Shown here: positions 59,301-64,000 of the stretch, piece after piece | Layout of the letters: the number at the start of each line of letters is the position of its first letter | Position numbering within the stretch: position 1 is the stretch's first letter | Assembly (NCBI GenBank): GCA_944472135.2 | Contig: OX235270.1 | Coordinates: 75,215,168 to 75,279,167 of the forward strand | Source: Trichobilharzia regenti | Taxonomy: Eukaryota > Platyhelminthes > Trematoda > Strigeidida > Schistosomatidae | Reading direction: 5' to 3' | DNA: 64,000 nt | Position numbers and translations under genes: made by a program | Notes under the pieces: generated by a model | Told to the model about the DNA's origin: nothing | The model's database searches: none | What the model saw: only the letters and a program-made list of their open reading frames with translations

Positions 59301-59400
59301 GCTTGACGAGATAATTAATCCCATGACATTCATATTTGCAAATATTTATGTATGTATATCTGTTACTACACTTATTTTACTTTCCTTAAAATTAAAAAAG

Positions 59401-59530
59401 CTTTATTTGGAACACACCTGGAAGAAGTTTTTAAATATTCAAAAAGTAGTAATGAATACCTACCACGTGTTGTATATGAAACGGTGAAATTTATACGTGA
59501 AAATGGATTAGATACTGAAGGGATTTTCAG
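59401..59530 (+). CDS. PH-RhoGAP gene, first RhoGAP exon
   Basis: 130 bases entering in phase 1 and leaving in phase 2, between an aaaaaag acceptor and a GTAAGT donor. It encodes LFGTHLEEVFKY, YLPRVVYETVKFI and ENGLDTEGIF, the opening of a RhoGAP domain. The catalytic arginine of the GIFR motif is split: AG ends this exon and the next base comes from 63158. RhoGAP domains speed GTP hydrolysis on Rho, Rac or Cdc42. FilGAP relatives act mainly on Rac, but the preference cannot be read here. Confidence 0.92.
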
Positions 59531-59659
59531 GTAAGTAAAAAAAGTTAATGATTTTGCTTTCCCCTTTCTTCATTGAAAACTTAATATTCCAGTGTTGATT
59601 TGCAAGGATTTGACTGACTCAAACTATGACCACGAAATGGTTTCAGTTAGACAACTACC

Positions 59660-59900
59660 GTAAACCAGGGAACACTAGACAGTTATTTCATCAAAGCTCA
59701 GGACTCTTCAGGGTTCGAACCCAGGATCTTCAGGTTGCAAGTTGAACTCGTACGTCATTCAATCACTGGTACAGAATCCTTTGGCCTATGAACTCTAATT
59801 TTTGCCAACCGGTGTTATTGATCAGTATCTGTTCACATGCCCAACAAGGACGAAACAGCCGCCCAATACTCCCCGGCTAACAATAATTCTTTCACTGAAG
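59660..59900 (+). mobile_element. Decayed SINE with hammerhead remnant (family C)
   Basis: A box B-like GGGTTCGAACCC occurs at about 59709. At 59847-59855 is GGACGAAAC, the conserved 3' half of a hammerhead ribozyme core as in the schistosome SINE of the SM-alpha type. The 5' core CUGAUGA is replaced by a ctgttca sequence, and the cleavage-site GUC is GCC, so self-cleavage is not expected. The outer limits are approximate. Confidence 0.55.
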
Positions 59901-60562
59901 TCAATTCGTGATCAGTATTTAGTGCTTAATTAGTAAGCAGGTGTATTGTTGTGAATAGGGTAAATGAATGCTGATCTCCTATTCAATAAAATGTGAAACT
60001 TGCAGTAATGAATTGCAAATGAAAAAGTTGAAGTAGATAGATTGTTTTCTTTTTATGTGAGGCAGTATGCTAACATATCTTCACAATAATAAGGGCACTG
60101 ATTTTTTCGATGTTACTAGAGCACAGTTATCAAACACATTTCACTTTATCAGTCAACTGCTGTTCTAAATGCACATTAGTTATCATTTTGTAGCCTGTTG
60201 AATAAGACATGATACATAATTAATTGTGTACTTATGATGATGAAATTTTCATGATAAGGTAAAATAAGTTGAACACTGAAAATAAAATATTTTGTAAGAT
60301 TTCATTTACACAAACTGATATACATATATTGAAATGTTCTCATGTGGGGGTTTGTTCTTCAGAGTTGTTTAAGCGAAGCAAACAGCTGGAGAATATCGTT
60401 CTTGGTCGTTCTAAGTGGTCAGTGATTCAGATTCTTCTAAATATTAAGAGTAACTGTAGTAGTAAGACTTCTTTTTCGACTCAGACGTACAGAAACTCGT
60501 TAGATGGCCACTCTAGAGAAGTTTTCTACAAATATATGTTTTAGAATTAACATATGTGTATA

Positions 60563-60630
60563 ACTTGGGGATGGAACCCCGGACGACCTGCATGGTCGGC
60601 AAGGATTTTACCACTAAACTACCGAAACAT
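60563..60630 (-). mobile_element. SINE tRNA-like head fragment
   Basis: On the minus strand: a box A-like tagtggtaaaatccttgcc and box B-like GGGGTTCCATCCCC around ccgaccatgcag, resembling the heads of families A and B. The body is absent. Confidence 0.5.
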
Positions 60631-61436
60631 AATTTATTTTTCACAATTACGTCAACTGCAACTACATATTCAATGAGTAGGGTGGTATGCTAAATATCTG
60701 CGTTTGTGCAGAAAATTTTATCTGTTCATTTATTCGAACTGTGGGTGTAATTGTCAGTACATTGGACTTTTATTATCGGACAAGTCGCTTATATCTATAG
60801 TGAAATATATGCCTTGTACTTATCAAGCCATTTACTAATTAAAAATGTGGTTTCGGTACAGTGAATTGTAGAATTTATATTATAAGTATTCAGACCGTAG
60901 ACTATATGGATTTCCTGCAGTAATTTGAGCACAGAGTGAGATTAAATCATTATCCTAGGGTGTTTAAGGAAAACTCCAAACAAGATTTTTCTGGGCATTT
61001 CGTTACGAAAGCTACAGCTTCTTTGGCTGAACTACTCGGATTTTATTAACCATCAAAAAACACGGTCAGAAATCACATGAATTGAAGTGAATAGCAGGTA
61101 ACTGCTATAATTCATTTTATTTTTGATTTCCTCACTTTATTTCTTCTTGTTTGTTTTATCTTTCCGCTTAGGCAGTTTTCTTTTACTTTCTACTAACTGT
61201 CGAATTCACTTCAGGATTTAAGCACTGTAATCACTGCCAGACTTGACTACGGTTAGATCACTTAGAAACAAGTGTAGTGGGCGAAAGTCTCATAGTTCAT
61301 GTATTTGAAAACTCAGCTGAAATATCTATAATGATGCTGAATCTGAACAAATTCTGGTACTACTGTGTATATTAGTCACCATTGTGAAGAAAAGAAAGAC
61401 ATCTAAAAAGATATGAGGAAAATAGAAAAGGAATTA

Positions 61437-61625
61437 GAATTGGTTTACAAGCCAGCCTTGTAACCAGAAGTTCGTGGGTTCGAACCCTGATGAGTGCGTG
61501 CTGATTAGTCTCAAGTAGGGACAAAACGGCAGTCCATTACTTCTAGGTTTTCCACTACTTCTCTAACCGATCCAGCACCTCATGATGAAATACAAAACTG
61601 GAAGAATTCACTGAAACAATGCGTT
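61437..61625 (+). mobile_element. SINE with mutated hammerhead ribozyme (family C, SM-alpha type)
   Basis: The box B-like GGGTTCGAACCC at 61477-61488 is followed at 61501 by a hammerhead layout: CTGATTA (canonical CUGAUGA), a stem II GTCTC-loop-GGGAC, AAAAC (canonical GAAAC), a short stem III and GTC at 61532-61534. The order and spacing match the natural schistosome hammerhead. The two changed core bases are G8 (to T) and G12 (to A), the two guanines required for catalysis. This copy should be inactive. Confidence 0.75.
61501..61535 (+). ncRNA. Hammerhead ribozyme core, inactive
   Basis: See the enclosing SINE. Stems II and III can pair and the GTC cleavage triplet is kept, but both catalytic guanines are substituted. 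Called from the motif layout and pairing by eye. Confidence 0.65.
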
Positions 61626-62696
61626 TAAAGTAACCATCTTCAACTCAAATAAACAGAGTTGTTGCTTATTTCATGCAGAAGTGAATGTTATATTAATTAG
61701 CCTAAAAAAGTTTCTGGGGAAAACAGAAGAATTAGTGTTCACATTTCACAAAAATGAAAGCCTAATACGCACAAACAGAAGATAATTCACTAAACCAAAT
61801 GAAATGAATCTTCCTTATTTAACTGTAATCTTTAAAGACTAGAATGAAAGGTTCTTACTGTATTCTAACCCGTAATTTTTATTTTTATGGTCATATTTCA
61901 ACCAGCCAGTACAAGTGTCCACGATTCTTATTGAATGAGAGGACTGATGTATTTGTGTTCGCTTTTAGTCCAGAAGTAGTACTCAACGAAAGATTTCATA
62001 CTTCTAAATAAATGTCTATTGCTACAAGTTTCATTGGATATATAATCCATGTCGACTACGGTTTGAGAAGTAAAACTAAGAACAATTTATTTTAATCAAA
62101 AAAACGACAAAAATATCATTACAAAATATTTGACTAGATATGTTGTAAATGATCTGTTTCTTATATAACTTCATTCCTCTTCTTTTAGCGAGTTCAGAAC
62201 TATGTGAAAAAATAAGTTTCATAGTTGCATAGTCACAATTGATGACAGGATTTTGAGGAATGAATTATCTTTGAAATGTCAACCAGTAGACAATACTGTT
62301 TCACTGTATGCTATATCCAATAAACAAATTAATATGAGATTATATGCTACCAGAGTGCCTGAGTTTTATACGCGTACTATAACGCGAACCCTGAAAAACT
62401 AAACTGTAAAGACCCCTGTAGACTTTTTATCTACGAATTTTATATACCTTAGTTTAATTGCTTTCGATCCTTGAAAAGTGGGAATGTTTCATATTTCACA
62501 AAACATTATGATATGATTGTGATGAAGGCAAAAAATAAAGTGTTTATATTGCTGAAAGTTACAAAAGTTAACCCAAAGGAGGTAAGTGTTCGAAAACTAG
62601 ATGTCTACAAATAAATACGGGAAAAAAGACTAAATTCTAGTAAAGTAGCATAGATGTCCACTTCGTTTTGTATGTTATTTAAAAAAATTATTATTA

Positions 62697-62842
62697 TAGC
62701 TTGATTCCATACAGTATTTTGATACAAGTATGGAATTTTCAGCATGTGATATCTGTAGGCCGACCATTGTGCGTCAGCCGGGGATAGAACTCCGGACCAT
62801 ATGCATGGCCGGAGAGTGTCCTAACCTTTGTGCTACAAATGC
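62697..62842 (-). mobile_element. SINE family B, shortened copy
   Basis: The minus-strand head with a box A-like stretch near 62835 and box B-like GGAGTTCTATCCCC is followed by gcacaatggtcggcctacag and the family body down to the caagcta end. A deletion removes the gatatctatgg segment found in other copies. Confidence 0.75.
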
Positions 62843-63157
62843 ATACATGGAGATTAAGTTTAAGGCGTTGAATGACTGTACTAATAAAATTCATTGAGTA
62901 AAAGATTACTTTTAGAATACCACTGTTGAAAGCAAAAGGCTTTTCATATTAGTAATTCAGTGATAGACAAAAAGGTTTTTTGCATTATCCTGATTATAAT
63001 ACAGTTGTGAACATTTAATTTCTTTTCCGTAAAATTCATATGGCGTGTATGAAGGTGTATGTCTGACTACAGAGTGTATTCTTGTTCCTATGCATATACA
63101 TTTTATGGCTCTGTAAATTTTTGCTTTCAATTATATTTAAATTTTTACTCCCATTAG

Positions 63158-63452
63158 AAAGTGCGGTAAACAAAATGCAATTCAGGCGTTGGCTGACTTA
63201 TATGATTCAGCTGCACCTGGACCTATTCTAATTCCAAATGAGCATGATGTACACCTTGTTTCAGGATTATTAAAATACTATTTGAGAGAACTACCTGAAC
63301 CAGTTATTCCATATAAATATTATGATAAACTAAAAGCCTCTGGTTATCGTATAGCTGATGGCGATGATTTACCAGAATACATTGACATATTTCAAAAGTT
63401 ACCACCACCGAACTACAATTTACTAAAATATCTGTGCCAATTCCTGTTTGAG
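63158..63452 (+). CDS. PH-RhoGAP gene, second RhoGAP exon
   Basis: 295 bases entering in phase 2 and ending in phase 0, between a cccattag acceptor and a GTAACA donor. The first base completes the arginine-finger codon. The translation reads KCGKQNAIQALADLYDS, then HDVHLVSGLLKYYLRELPEP, VIPYKYYDKL and NYNLLKYLCQFLFE. The block LLKYYLRELPEPVIP is the hallmark of RhoGAP domains, and NYNLLKY.C.FL matches the ARHGAP22/24/25 subgroup closely. The rest of the domain and the C-terminal coiled coil expected for the family must lie beyond the window. Confidence 0.94.
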
Positions 63453-64000
63453 GTAACATCTTTTTTGTAATATTAATAATTTTATTTAAAATTCCATATT
63501 TTATAAACAATTAGCTTATATCCTTCACTAATCATTACACGGATATCCGTATGTATGCATTCAAATTCTTGTGGTGTTAAATATTAGGCTGTACCAACAG
63601 TTTACTTAGTGAGTACTAGTAATGCTTTTCTGTTCTAATGATCTCATATGCTTCGATTTTATTGGCTGAGGAGTAATTGCAACCATTATAGGGAAGAAAG
63701 TTCTGTTCTGACAGCGTAAAGTTCTCCGCTAAACTTCTTTGCTTAATAAACGAGGAAATCCGCTGCTGAGCATTTTGTTTCCAGGAGAGCCAAGTGAGTT
63801 TCCAGTGTTTACATCACCTGATTATCCTTTTCAACTGCCGACCCTAAATCAAAGTATCTGCGGCATTGAGATGAGTTAACGCCTTCATTGAACTACTGAC
63901 AATGACCGTCTGCTGCACTTTGGTGTCAATCGTTAAACAAGTTAGATACCTTGTACTAATGAAATAATAGTGTTTAATAAATGTGGAACACCTTAATCAG
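63453..64000 (+). other. Intron sequence to window end
   Basis: After the donor at 63453 no further exon is recognisable before 64000. Confidence 0.6.

Larger units (their letters stand above)
46884..59400 (+). other. Long intron of the PH-RhoGAP gene (12.5 kb)
   Basis: The flanking exons fit in phase and in protein sequence, so the whole span is one intron. It has accumulated PLE, CR1, RTE and SINE copies, listed separately. Between them are unassigned stretches (46.9-47.85, 48.26-49.5, 51.76-53.77 and 57.55-59.27 kb) in which I see no gene. Confidence 0.8.

Overview
The window looks like nuclear DNA of a parasitic flatworm, most likely a blood fluke (Schistosoma or a close relative). It is AT-rich and full of (TA)n tracts and retroelements: Penelope-like elements (PLE), RTE-type and CR1/Jockey-type LINEs, a Ty3/Gypsy element, tRNA-derived SINEs including one with a hammerhead-ribozyme core of the schistosome SINE type, and an internal CCCTAA array. 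The species cannot be fixed from the sequence. Family names below come from reading motifs, not from a database search.

Only one host gene is well supported. On the + strand, four exons (45499-45748, 46740-46883, 59401-59530, 63158-63452) have matching splice phases. They encode a PH domain followed directly by the first half of a RhoGAP domain, in the arrangement of the ARHGAP22/24/25 (FilGAP) family. The gene continues past the right edge and its first exons are not seen. Its second intron is 12.5 kb and holds most of the repeats of the right-hand part.

Layout. 1-8.9 kb: SINE, RTE and PLE fragments in unassigned DNA. 8.9-12.75 kb: a decayed minus-strand PLE, with a 639-bp inverted copy of its 5' region at 3152-3790. 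13.3-30.7 kb: a four-level nest. A minus-strand RTE LINE is split by a minus-strand CR1/Jockey LINE. That is split by a Gypsy LTR element (15022-29157; 301-bp LTRs, 4-bp target duplication). The Gypsy element is split inside its RNase H region by an 8.76-kb segment (18138-26896) with imperfect terminal inverted repeats and an 8-bp target duplication. This innermost segment has no recognisable transposase and carries older LINE debris and a 0.14-kb telomere-like array. 30.7-45.5 kb: unassigned DNA with one unexplained minus-strand reading frame (32722-33300), a decayed Gypsy integrase (about 33.84-34.69 kb) and a decayed LINE (37.15-39.3 kb). 45.5-64 kb: the PH-RhoGAP gene. Its introns contain SINEs, PLE and CR1 pieces, a fairly intact RTE reverse transcriptase (50.4-51.76 kb), a PLE copy whose 3' 0.84 kb is repeated as an inverted arm on its other side (53775-56310), and two SINE copies with decayed hammerhead cores.

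The most interesting items are the nested stack, the large transposase-less inverted-repeat segment with telomere-like repeats, the PLE palindrome, the shared 3' end of a SINE family and the RTE LINE, and the tandem PBS-like repeats in the Gypsy leader.
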